From positions 1 through 9,303 of the forward strand of contig JAOUOQ010000058.1 of the NCBI GenBank assembly GCA_029880275.1: a stretch of 9,303 nt of DNA. The letters run 5' to 3'. Under the pieces are notes generated by a model. The model was not told the DNA's origin and did not search any database. It saw only the letters and a program-made list of their open reading frames with translations. Positions 1 through 6,540 of this stretch are shown in pieces. A program made the position numbers and the translations under genes. Positions within the stretch are counted from its first letter, which is position 1. Each line of letters starts with the position of its first letter. The DNA is from Candidatus Aminicenantota bacterium (GTDB lineage Bacteria; Acidobacteriota; B3-B38; Guanabaribacteriales; B3-B38).

Positions 1-1
1 C

Positions 2-139
2 TTGATTGCCATGGAAGACCCCCTTGATTTAAAGGCACTGGACGAGGTTCGCTGGTCGAGCATGAAATCGGTGCTGCCGATTATGGCTGCCAGGGATGAT
101 ATATATGGAGCAATAAACTATATTTTTAAAGGTCTGTAA
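2..139 (+). CDS. C-terminal fragment of an unrecognised protein (5' end outside window)
   Basis: An open frame runs from the window edge to a TAA at 137-139 and gives 45 residues beginning LIAMEDPLDLKALDEV and ending AINYIFKGL. The composition is that of a soluble, partly helical protein, with charged residues mixed with a hydrophobic segment (SVLPIM). There is no membrane segment, and no motif that lets me name a family. The start lies upstream of the window. The next gene starts 39 bases after this stop on the same strand and has its own ribosome binding site, so the two probably share a transcript. I cannot exclude a chance open frame because the piece is short. The protein-like composition and the neat spacing to the next gene argue for a real gene end. 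Confidence 0.5.
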   Translation: MIAMEDPLDLKALDEVRWSSMKSVLPIMAARDDIYGAINYIFKGL

Positions 140-178
140 TTTAGGACTTAGAGCCGATAATAAGGAGTGCAGTTTTTT

Positions 179-1216
179 ATGACGAGTATGGAGGACAAAA
201 TTAAGGAGCTTTCCTCCCTGATTGAGGAATTAGAGCGCATATTAAACGACTCTTTAACTAAGAAAAAAAGCCTCATAGACTCTGAATTAGATGAGTTTAT
301 CAATCAAAAGAGGGAGGAAACTAAAACCAGATTCGAATCTGTCAAAGAAGAAACCGACAAAGTGAAGGCGGATTTGGGCTCCATTCGTGCTCCCATTTTG
401 GAGTTTGAGCATGAGAAAGCGAAATTCACTGAGGAGATCAATCACCACATAGAGCAAGCAAATCAGTATCAAAGCAAAATAGAAGAGCTTACCCGGTTGA
501 GGAAAGAGGAGTTAGAAAAGGCAATGGAGAAGGACCTTCAGATGAGGGAGTATGAGAGGTCGATTATTGAGAAGGTGAATGAGCTTAAAAACGAACTGAG
601 TGATCGGTACCGTCACCTGAGAGAAGCTATCCTTTCCAAGAAAGAGGAGACGAAAGTCGAGGAGGCCAAAGTTATTCCAGAGAAAGAGCTGTGGGAACCA
701 TCCCCCAGCCTAGAAGAAGTGGCAACAGGGGAGAATCTGCTGGAGAGCTATAAAAAGAAGGACGAAAGTCTTGGAGATGGAACGATCAATTTCATCTATT
801 TTCAATTGAAGGACAGGGTCATTATGGACGGGGAGTCTCTGCTGAAGGGGATAAATTCTGGCGTTGAGCAAGTGAAAGAGATTTACAGGAAATTAGAGGA
901 GACAGGTTCTTCCAAAGATAAATACTTCATGAAGCAGCGCATTATCAATATCCAAGCTATGTTGCGAAAAATAGTTACCAAAAGTGTCAGCATGTGTAAA
1001 TTCAAATACGGCTCCCTGCCCAAATACACCAACGATGTGCTTAACATCTCCCTTTTGGAAGAGATGATGGAGATGCTGAATACCCATAATTGGACTGAAA
1101 AGCATAACTTTGAGAAGTTTAGCGCCTTTTTCGATGAGATTAACCTGGCTTTCCAATCTAAAATCACCCCCAAGGAGCCCTATCTGAAATCAGTGCTGGA
1201 AGAGATAAACTACTGA
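179..1216 (+). CDS. Coiled-coil protein of unknown function, 345 residues
   Basis: I do not recognise a family. Residues 1 to about 155 are very rich in Glu, Lys, Leu, Ile and Arg with few prolines or glycines, as expected for a long coiled coil. A Pro/Glu-rich linker follows at about 160-185. The C-terminal part (about 195-345) looks globular and mostly helical and includes a Lys/Arg/Met-rich stretch near KYFMKQRIINIQAMLRK. There is no signal peptide or membrane segment, so it is probably cytoplasmic. The frame also offers a GTG at 167, but that codon overlaps the AAGGAG ribosome binding site at 162-167. I therefore choose the ATG at 179, which lies 11 bases after the site; the ATG at 188 is less well placed. 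The gene directly upstream ends 39 bases before, suggesting an operon. Such architecture is typical of scaffold or filament-associated proteins, but no specific role can be assigned. That this is a real gene is secure; its function is not. Confidence 0.85.
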   Translation: MTSMEDKIKELSSLIEELERILNDSLTKKKSLIDSELDEFINQKREETKTRFESVKEETDKVKADLGSIRAPILEFEHEKAKFTEEINHHIEQANQYQSKIEELTRLRKEELEKAMEKDLQMREYERSIIEKVNELKNELSDRYRHLREAILSKKEETKVEEAKVIPEKELWEPSPSLEEVATGENLLESYKKKDESLGDGTINFIYFQLKDRVIMDGESLLKGINSGVEQVKEIYRKLEETGSSKDKYFMKQRIINIQAMLRKIVTKSVSMCKFKYGSLPKYTNDVLNISLLEEMMEMLNTHNWTEKHNFEKFSAFFDEINLAFQSKITPKEPYLKSVLEEINY

Positions 1217-1263
1217 CATGGTGATAGATGAATCCTTTCGTGATAAATAGTCTCCCCAGCGCC

Positions 1264-1320
1264 TTCTTTTAGCCCTATATTTTTTCGTTCCTTCCTATCT
1301 AACGAAGTGAGCTAAAAGAA
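1264..1320 (+). repeat. Nested inverted repeat downstream of the coiled-coil gene
   Basis: A perfect 10-base inverted repeat, TTCTTTTAGC at 1264-1273 and GCTAAAAGAA at 1311-1320, encloses a second 6-base inverted repeat, TTCGTT at 1284-1289 and AACGAA at 1301-1306, with an 11-base loop. In RNA this would fold into a two-stem hairpin with an internal loop. It starts 48 bases after the stop at 1216 and is followed by TTTTAT. It could therefore stabilise or weakly terminate the upstream transcript. The AT-rich outer stem and short T run make it a poor classical terminator. Confidence 0.45.
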
Positions 1321-1361
1321 TTTTATACTGGTGATAAGCGATTTCTATTGGTTGTTATGGA

Positions 1362-1389
1362 CACCTGTCCGCAGGTGATAAAACAGGTG
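1362..1389 (+). repeat. CACCTG hairpin with competing third arm
   Basis: CACCTG at 1362-1367 can pair with CAGGTG at 1372-1377 across a TCCG loop. The extended arm CACCTGT (1362-1368) can instead pair with ACAGGTG at 1383-1389. The two pairings exclude each other. The third arm is also part of a near-palindrome, ACAGG-TG-CCTGT (1383-1394). This could be an RNA switch, an operator built of repeated half-sites, or a chance cluster of short repeats. No downstream gene follows closely on the plus strand, which weakens a riboswitch reading. Confidence 0.3.
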
Positions 1390-1782
1390 CCTGTGATAGG
1401 GATTTTTTAGTGCTATAAAAATCGCCTTTCCGTTTGTGAAATATTCATCAATAGTTTAAGCCTCCTCCAGTTTATATTAAAAAGGAGATATGGCTGGTAC
1501 GGTAAAGGTGCGGGCAGCGACAATAATCGGATTAAGAAAGACCACTAATCTCAGGTATCATACAGAGAGTTATTGGCAAATTATGATGGTAGTTTATCAC
1601 TCTGGAAAAGAGAGAATAGAGGGGCAGATAGTCGGTATTATAATGAGCAGTTGGGCTGGGGTAGTGGAGTGGCTTTTTTGCGCTAAAGGAATCTGCACTT
1701 CTTCAAAATAGAAGCTGTCTGCCAATTTGAAAAATACATATTTCACCTCAAAGAAAAATTCCTATTTTCCCACCTGGCTTAT

Positions 1783-3387
1783 TTAGCGGAGTTCAAAGTT
1801 TATATTTTGGCTTGTCCTTTGGCTGGAGACCAGATCGATAGCCCTGACTCGTAAAGTATAGCTTCCTGGCGTAAAGCCATCCAGTTTGAAGGTAATTAAG
1901 ATGACCCTGGTGGGCAAGGGGGTGGGAGGGGGATATCGAGTTGTGATCCTTTTGTAAAGTCTGGTTCCTTTATAGAAGAGATATTCAATAGCCAGACGGT
2001 TTTTGCCAGTGCTGGGATCAAAGGAGAGATTATAGATGTAGTAAAAGAGAGATAGTTTATCCTGAGGGCTGAAGTTTCGCCGCACATTGGGGACAATCTT
2101 GATATTTTCAAAGAGATAGGGGAGGAGGGTTCTCGATATGGGGACCATCGAGGAGGGAAGGATTTGCACCCGATTGCTTAAGGTCATACTGCTGATTTGC
2201 AGCTTATCATCAACAAAGTTGGGAACAGTGAGCTCTTCTTGATAGTTATACCAGTTGGCGGATAGAGTATCTATGATGTATAGCTCCAATAAGTAGGTGG
2301 CGGGGAGAGGCATAAAGCAAAGCTGGAAGGTGGATTTATCCCGGGAGATCTTATTGAGTGTTTTATCTCCCAGCGAGATGGAGATGCGGTTGGCTGCCAT
2401 TAAGGTCTGTGAACTCCCTTTCCTTGTTAGAGAGGCAACCACATCGAAGAGAGCCTCCCTCTCGCTCTCCCCCCTTTCATGAAGAAGTTCCTCAAGGGGG
2501 AGATTTATAGTTATAGGCATCCTGACCCGATTTCCTCCAGCACGGAAGAAATTGGTCTCTATCATGGAAGAAGAAAGCGAGAGGGCGGAAGATGGGTGTA
2601 AACTTCGCCTGTAATCAGCTTCGGTAAGGGGTTTCAGACTGGCAAACTCCTGGATGGCAGCGGGGTCCTGGAGACTGCTGCCCCCTTCCAGGTAAAGGGC
2701 GTCTATTAGGGGAACCCAGGGAGGGTAAGCGAGGGTCTCCAGGGTATAAATCGATTTGAAATGCTCCACCATTAGCTCCGGATTTTTCACCAGGAGTCCG
2801 GGGAATTTAAAATCCTCAATGTCTTTGCTAAGCTCTTTTAAATTGGTGGCTAAGACATAGCTTCTTGTGTTGTCAAGGTCGACAAACCGGATTTCGAAGC
2901 TCCGAGTCATCCTGCTGGAATCTTCCACCCGATAAATCCAGATTTCGGTGGGGTAGCCTCCTTCTCCTGAGGGGATCTGCTCGATTTCATCAGGAGTGCC
3001 AAAAAGTATATATATCATTCCCTGATCAGTGTCCATCCCTGCCCGCATGGAAGTGGAGAAGTGTTTGTTAACAAATTCAACTCTATTCAGGTATTCCCTT
3101 TGAAATTCGTTCACTCTTGTGCGAGGGTTAGGGTCACGCTTCCTCCAGAAGTTATTTATGAATCGCTCCCGTTCGTCATTGGTGGGCAATTTCAGAAAAA
3201 CTTCCCTTTCTTCCGAAGTGATGATATAGCGCACTGTTCCATGGAGCCACTTCTGATATTTCTCGGAGAGTTTTTGGGGAAAGGCTTTTACATGCAGGAT
3301 AAAAAAGATTACTAACAGGCAGATTAATCCACTCGTGCTCGTTTTTCTGCATATAAGGAAATCCAATGGCTTTCTACGAAACCACAT
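1783..3387 (-). CDS. Secreted GWxTD-domain protein with altered signature motif
   Basis: The product of 534 residues begins with a signal peptide: a basic N-terminus, a hydrophobic core at about 19-33 and a likely cut after Ala35 (VKA|FPQ). Residues 42-160 match the GWxTD domain. They include VRYIITSEEREVF, the NDERERFINNFWRKRDPNP block, NEFQREYLNRVEFVNKHF, then MIYILFGTPDEIEQ and the EIWIYR segment. The name-giving motif reads Gly117-Met-Asp-Thr-Asp121, so the Trp is replaced by Met. The C-terminal end (GFTPGSYTLRVRAIDLVSS) resembles the beta-sandwich ending common in this family. The family's biochemical function is not established; export to the periplasm or cell surface is inferred from the signal peptide. 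The frame is open upstream to a TTG at 3549, but that extension would bury the signal peptide, so I choose the ATG at 3387. No Shine-Dalgarno sequence precedes it. It is transcribed divergently from the permease cluster. Confidence 0.85.
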   Translation of the reverse strand: MWFRRKPLDFLICRKTSTSGLICLLVIFFILHVKAFPQKLSEKYQKWLHGTVRYIITSEEREVFLKLPTNDERERFINNFWRKRDPNPRTRVNEFQREYLNRVEFVNKHFSTSMRAGMDTDQGMIYILFGTPDEIEQIPSGEGGYPTEIWIYRVEDSSRMTRSFEIRFVDLDNTRSYVLATNLKELSKDIEDFKFPGLLVKNPELMVEHFKSIYTLETLAYPPWVPLIDALYLEGGSSLQDPAAIQEFASLKPLTEADYRRSLHPSSALSLSSSMIETNFFRAGGNRVRMPITINLPLEELLHERGESEREALFDVVASLTRKGSSQTLMAANRISISLGDKTLNKISRDKSTFQLCFMPLPATYLLELYIIDTLSANWYNYQEELTVPNFVDDKLQISSMTLSNRVQILPSSMVPISRTLLPYLFENIKIVPNVRRNFSPQDKLSLFYYIYNLSFDPSTGKNRLAIEYLFYKGTRLYKRITTRYPPPTPLPTRVILITFKLDGFTPGSYTLRVRAIDLVSSQRTSQNINFELR

Positions 3388-3550
3388 CTTAAATAATTTT
3401 ATCACACTTTTTTTTATAAATATATAGGTGTTCAAGAAATGTATTCTGTAAGATATACTACATATCAGGAGACAAAGCTCGTTTTTCTTTATGAGCGCTA
3501 AGAGTTTAGTTATAAAGGGAATAGTGCAATAATCTGTCTTGAGGGACAAA

Positions 3551-3582
3551 AGAGCTTGACTTAAGTGTGAGAGCTGACCTAA
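3551..3582 (+). repeat. Imperfect direct repeat overlapping the permease promoter
   Basis: AGAGCTTGACTTAA at 3551-3564 is followed by AGAGCTGACCTAA at 3570-3582, with the unit starts 19 bases apart, close to two helical turns. The first copy contains the -35 hexamer, and the second ends within the first bases of the -10 hexamer. This placement is what one expects of operator half-sites for a repressor, but no regulator gene is visible in the window. It may also be coincidence, because the copies differ by a base insertion and a substitution. Confidence 0.35.
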
Positions 3583-3585
3583 TAT
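3556..3585 (+). promoter_or_regulatory. Sigma70-type promoter for the permease-peptidase cluster
   Basis: TTGACT at 3556-3561 and TAATAT at 3580-3585 are separated by 18 bases. This is a near-consensus pair in the intergenic region directly ahead of the first permease gene. Transcription would start near 3592 and leave a leader of about 29 bases before the ATG at 3621. It is the best promoter I see in the window and marks the probable start of the rightward operon. Confidence 0.6.
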
Positions 3586-3620
3586 GTAAACTGTATTTGG
3601 ATAAATAATGTGACTCTGCC

Positions 3621-4991
3621 ATGTTGAGGGATATAATCAATAAGGAGCTATTAGAGAATATCCTTCATTTCAAATTTATCCTCGCCTTCTTGGTTTGCGT
3701 GGTTCTATTTTCCACCTGTGCCATTATTCGGGTCAAGGATTATCAGGAGCAACTCAAGGTCTATCGCAATAATGTTCAGCTTCACCACCGGGCAGCTACT
3801 CAGTATAAATCGGCCAAGGATCTCGCCATCAAGGGGATAAAGGTTGATCATCCTCCCAACCCCCTGTCGATACTTGTAGAAGGAGTGAGCAACAGCTATC
3901 CCAAGACAATGACCATTGCCGTGAGCAGTGGCTTCATAACCGATGAGAGAGCGGGGAAAACCGCCCTTAACCTGATATTTGATACCTTCGATTTTGTGGC
4001 CCTCATCCAGATAGTTATCAGCCTGATCGCAATCTTATTCACTTATAACGCCATCTCGGGTGAGCGGGAGGAAGGCACCCTTACCCTGAGCCTCTCCAAC
4101 CCTTTGCCACGCCATACTCTCATTCTGGGTAAGATGGTCGGAAATTTTCTCCCTTTAATAACCACCCTTCTCATCTCGCTAATTGTAGGGCTGCTAATAG
4201 TAGTGGTGGTAGGAAACGTCGAATTTGATGCCCACGTCTGGGGGAGTATAGGGGTTATATTCCTTCTTTCTCTGTTATATCTGTTGCTCTTTTCTAATCT
4301 GGGCATCATGGTATCGGTGCGCAGCCACAGCTCGGTCACCTCGTTGATTCTGCTCCTTTTTCTGTGGGTAATTTTTGTATTTGTCATACCTCAAGTAGGG
4401 ATTCTTCTGGCTGATTATCTTAAGCCGATTCCCTCACCGGACCATATTCAGGAACAGAAGGGGATGATATTTGGTATGGCAATGTATCAGTGGTCATCCA
4501 AGGTGGAGAAATATAAGGAGGAGCACGGGGTATACCCATCAAAGGATGTATGGGATTCCTGGGAGGTGGAGCGTGACCTCTCCATAGCTGATGGCTATCG
4601 CAGGGTGGAAGAGGGATTCAACAGTCAGGTCGATGACCAGGTGAAAGTGGCCAGGACCATCTCCCGCTTTTCCCCTTCCTCCTCTCTCTATTATGCGTGC
4701 TCCTCCACAGCCGGAACCAGTATTTTAAGTGAGAAAGCTTATATCAAGGAGTTAGACCAGTACCGCTCCCTCTTTGTTGATTACGCCCTAGGCAAAATGA
4801 AAAAGGGCGCCACATGGTCAAGTAGCGGGGAGAAACTCGATTTATCGGATATCCCTTTACTCCAGGTTCAGCCCTTCTATCGGTCACCCATAGGCAGGGG
4901 CTTCCTGATTGACCTCTTTTTGCTGGTGGTGTTCAATCTGGTCTTCTTTCTGTTAGGATATTTTTCTTTCTTAAAGAGAACCTTTTTATAA
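3621..4991 (+). CDS. ABC-2 type transporter permease (first of a tandem pair)
   Basis: This 456-residue inner-membrane protein has six likely membrane segments: about 18-36, 125-145, 176-198, 207-231, 239-263 and 428-450. A large extracytoplasmic region lies between the first two and another between the last two. The cytoplasmic segment SGEREEGTLTLSLSNPLPR, followed by LILGKMVGNF (residues 146-176), is the hallmark of ABC-2 permeases that pair with a separate ATPase. The long loop before the last segment, with SPSSSLYY and DIPLLQVQPF, resembles the DUF3526 type. Such proteins usually form the membrane channel of exporters for lipids, peptides or other substrates; the substrate cannot be read here. 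It lies 36 bases before a paralog with the same layout. No ATPase gene lies between its promoter and the window end. The ATG at 3621 has no clear Shine-Dalgarno sequence, but a stop at 3606-3608 in the same frame leaves no better upstream start. Confidence 0.88.
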   Translation: MLRDIINKELLENILHFKFILAFLVCVVLFSTCAIIRVKDYQEQLKVYRNNVQLHHRAATQYKSAKDLAIKGIKVDHPPNPLSILVEGVSNSYPKTMTIAVSSGFITDERAGKTALNLIFDTFDFVALIQIVISLIAILFTYNAISGEREEGTLTLSLSNPLPRHTLILGKMVGNFLPLITTLLISLIVGLLIVVVVGNVEFDAHVWGSIGVIFLLSLLYLLLFSNLGIMVSVRSHSSVTSLILLLFLWVIFVFVIPQVGILLADYLKPIPSPDHIQEQKGMIFGMAMYQWSSKVEKYKEEHGVYPSKDVWDSWEVERDLSIADGYRRVEEGFNSQVDDQVKVARTISRFSPSSSLYYACSSTAGTSILSEKAYIKELDQYRSLFVDYALGKMKKGATWSSSGEKLDLSDIPLLQVQPFYRSPIGRGFLIDLFLLVVFNLVFFLLGYFSFLKRTFL

Positions 4992-5027
4992 GGAAACCCG
5001 TCTAAATAGTAAGGGGGAATTTTCTCC

Positions 5028-6377
5028 GTGCTGTGGCATCTTATCAAGAAAGAATATCGGTCTAACCTTCTGAGCCTGAAATTCATCATCTCCTTCGCCC
5101 TGCTTGTAATTTTAATGATTATCAGTGTCTCTTTACACTCCCGTTTGTACCAGGAGGAGGTGAGCGATTACAACAGCCGCACTATGGCTCATAAGATGAG
5201 CCTAAATTTTCTGCCGAACTACGAGATGTTGGGTTTTGCAGGGATAGCGCTGGATAAGAAGCCCTATCCCTTGTCTATTTTCGCCCAGGGGCTCGACCGG
5301 GGAGCCAACAAGATATCCCGAGTCGGTCTCATGGCTTTTCCCCGTCTGAATGTGGGCTCTGGGGGGAACCCCCTCTTCTACACCACCAGAACCCTGGATT
5401 ACCTTTTTATCATCAAAATAATAGCCAGTCTGCTGGCCATCCTTTTCGCTTACAATGCCGTCTCCGGGGAGAAAGAGGGGCGAACCTTGAACCTCACCCT
5501 CTCCAACTTCCTTCCCCGGAGCACCTTCTTGCTGGGGAAATATATAGGAGGATTTTCCAGCCTCCTGACCCCTCTGGTCTTCGCCTTTGCCAGCGGTTTG
5601 CTGATAACTAACCTGCACCCTTACATCTCCTTTACCGGAGGGGAGTGGATGCGGATCGGGATGCTTTTCCTCTTTACTCTCCTCTACCTCGGTTTCTTCT
5701 TCGCTCTGGGGATGCTGGTTTCGGCGCTCACCTCCCGCTCGGTAATCACGCTGTTCGTCCTTCTTTTTTTGTGGGTGCTGATTGTCTTTGCCTTCCCTTA
5801 TTTTGCCAGCCTGGCAGGGAGGAGGCTGAGCCCCGTTTCCGACATCGCCGAGGTGGAAATGGCTATCGATACGGCAAATTATCAGGCCAATGAGCGGGTA
5901 GAGCGGAGAATAGCAGAATACCTTATCAGAGAGGGGAAGGAGCCGGATATAGACTGGATTTATGCCGCTGTTCAGCAAGGCCAGCGCGAAGCCAATGTGC
6001 AGGTTCGCCAGATTGAAGAGGAGTATGACCGGAGCCTCTCCCACCAGGTCGCCCTCATATCAAAGCTCTCACTAATTTCTCCAGCTGCCTCCTTTAGCTT
6101 GGCCGCCACCCGATTGGCGAAGACCGACTTTGGCTACCAGCGAGGCTTTATCCTGCGGGCACAGATGTTTCAGGACGAGTTTATCCGATTTCTCGCCCAG
6201 GTCCCCGATACACAAGCCAGGATTGAGCCGGCAAAAATACCCCTTTTCTCCTACGAAGGGGAAAGCCTCAGGGAGAGCCTGTCAGCAACCATGCCCTATC
6301 TGGTTGTCCTGCTGCTCTCCTCTGGGGTAATTATCTTTCTTTCCTTTGTCCTTTTTTTAAGATATGATGTCCGCTAA
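5028..6377 (+). CDS. ABC-2 type transporter permease (second of a tandem pair)
   Basis: This 449-residue multi-pass membrane protein is a paralog of the preceding gene. The two proteins share register over the first 260 or so residues with almost no gaps: both have the SGE motif at 146, LSN-x-LPR at 158-164 and LFLWV at 246-250. Here the cytoplasmic signature is SGEKEGRTLNLTLSNFLPR. Membrane segments lie at about 18-36, 125-145, 176-195, 207-232, 238-262 and near the C-terminus (about 422-444). The large loop at 265-420 is the most diverged part and probably extracytoplasmic. The start is a GTG at 5028 preceded by a GGGGG-containing ribosome binding site at 5013-5017, 10 bases upstream. The 36-base gap after the first permease suggests cotranscription, and the pair could form a heterodimeric channel. 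Neither carries an ATP-binding domain. Confidence 0.88.
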   Translation: MLWHLIKKEYRSNLLSLKFIISFALLVILMIISVSLHSRLYQEEVSDYNSRTMAHKMSLNFLPNYEMLGFAGIALDKKPYPLSIFAQGLDRGANKISRVGLMAFPRLNVGSGGNPLFYTTRTLDYLFIIKIIASLLAILFAYNAVSGEKEGRTLNLTLSNFLPRSTFLLGKYIGGFSSLLTPLVFAFASGLLITNLHPYISFTGGEWMRIGMLFLFTLLYLGFFFALGMLVSALTSRSVITLFVLLFLWVLIVFAFPYFASLAGRRLSPVSDIAEVEMAIDTANYQANERVERRIAEYLIREGKEPDIDWIYAAVQQGQREANVQVRQIEEEYDRSLSHQVALISKLSLISPAASFSLAATRLAKTDFGYQRGFILRAQMFQDEFIRFLAQVPDTQARIEPAKIPLFSYEGESLRESLSATMPYLVVLLLSSGVIIFLSFVLFLRYDVR

Positions 6378-6412
6378 TCAGAGGAAGAGAAATTTGATGA
6401 ATAACCAGAGCT

Positions 6413-6454
6413 TCCTAAAGCTAAAAAAAGAGAAGGTTTTCAATTAGCTTTGGA
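6413..6454 (+). repeat. Strong intergenic hairpin between permease and peptidase genes
   Basis: AAAGCTAA at 6417-6424 pairs perfectly with TTAGCTTT at 6444-6451. Three further pairs (6413-6415 with 6452-6454) form beyond a single bulged T at 6416, giving an 11-pair stem with a 19-base loop. No T run follows, so it is not a typical terminator. It lies 36 bases after the permease stop and 87 bases before the peptidase start. A role as an RNA processing or stability element that sets different levels for the two halves of the operon is plausible but unproven. Confidence 0.45.
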
Positions 6455-6528
6455 GAATGCTTAACAGAAAGGGAGGGTTTATGGAATTATCTTCTGGTCT
6501 ATTAAGGATGAACCATTTTTCACAAAAG

Positions 6529-6534
6529 AGGAGG
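6529..6534 (+). promoter_or_regulatory. Ribosome binding site that decides the M1 peptidase start
   Basis: A consensus AGGAGG lies 6 bases before the ATG at 6541. The frame is open further upstream, with an ATG at 6457 and another at 6481 behind a GGGAGG box. Only the 6541 start places a normal signal peptide at the N-terminus, so this site is taken as the true one. Confidence 0.75.
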
Positions 6535-6540
6535 GAGCAA

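Larger units (their letters stand above)
1221..1398 (+). repeat. Cluster of five dispersed GTGATA words
   Basis: The hexamer GTGATA occurs at 1221, 1240, 1331, 1375 and 1393 on the plus strand. Its complement TATCAC appears at 1595-1600, and another copy on the minus strand lies just upstream of the GWxTD start (3400-3405). A given hexamer is expected about once per 4 kb per strand, so five in 178 bases is a clear excess. The copies at 1331, 1375 and 1393 have a G or A-rich continuation. The spacing is irregular, so this is not a tandem array. They could be binding sites for a regulator or the remains of a degraded repeat. The function is unknown. Confidence 0.4.
1217..1782. other. Long intergenic region between convergent genes
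   Basis: These 566 bases lie between the stop of the coiled-coil gene and the stop of the minus-strand GWxTD gene. They hold a long nested inverted repeat (1264-1320), a short hairpin with a competing partner arm (1362-1389), an AT-rich hairpin at 1401-1423 and five GTGATA words between 1221 and 1398. A weak hairpin at about 1752-1769 (GAAAAT and ATTTTTC read on the minus strand) is followed by a short T run and could end the minus-strand transcript. From 1490 to 1711 there is an open frame of 73 codons whose AGGAG box sits only 2 bases before the ATG and whose product matches nothing I know. Another frame over 1492-1686 reads more like protein but contains one stop. I see no convincing gene, tRNA or mobile element here. 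Confidence 0.6.

Noticed and set aside
1401..1423. AT-rich hairpin GATTTTT / AAAAATC considered as a terminator
   Set aside because: The stem is almost all A-T pairs with a 9-base loop and no following T run, and it lies far from both flanking genes.
1490..1711. Open frame of 73 codons on the plus strand in the intergenic region
   Set aside because: The AGGAG box is only 2 bases from the ATG, which is too close. The product matches nothing I know, and another frame over the same bases looks more protein-like. I see no support for a working gene.
3388..3549. N-terminal extension of the GWxTD protein to a TTG start
   Set aside because: It would add 54 residues ahead of a normal signal peptide and covers the AT-rich, promoter-like intergenic DNA.
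5202..6044. Open frame of 280 codons on the minus strand
   Set aside because: It lies entirely inside the second permease gene. Its product is rich in Gly, Gln, Glu, Pro and His without domains, as expected of an antisense shadow.
6457..6540. N-terminal extension of the M1 peptidase by 28 residues
   Set aside because: The ATG at 6541 has a consensus AGGAGG at ideal distance and directly starts the signal peptide. The extension would bury it.
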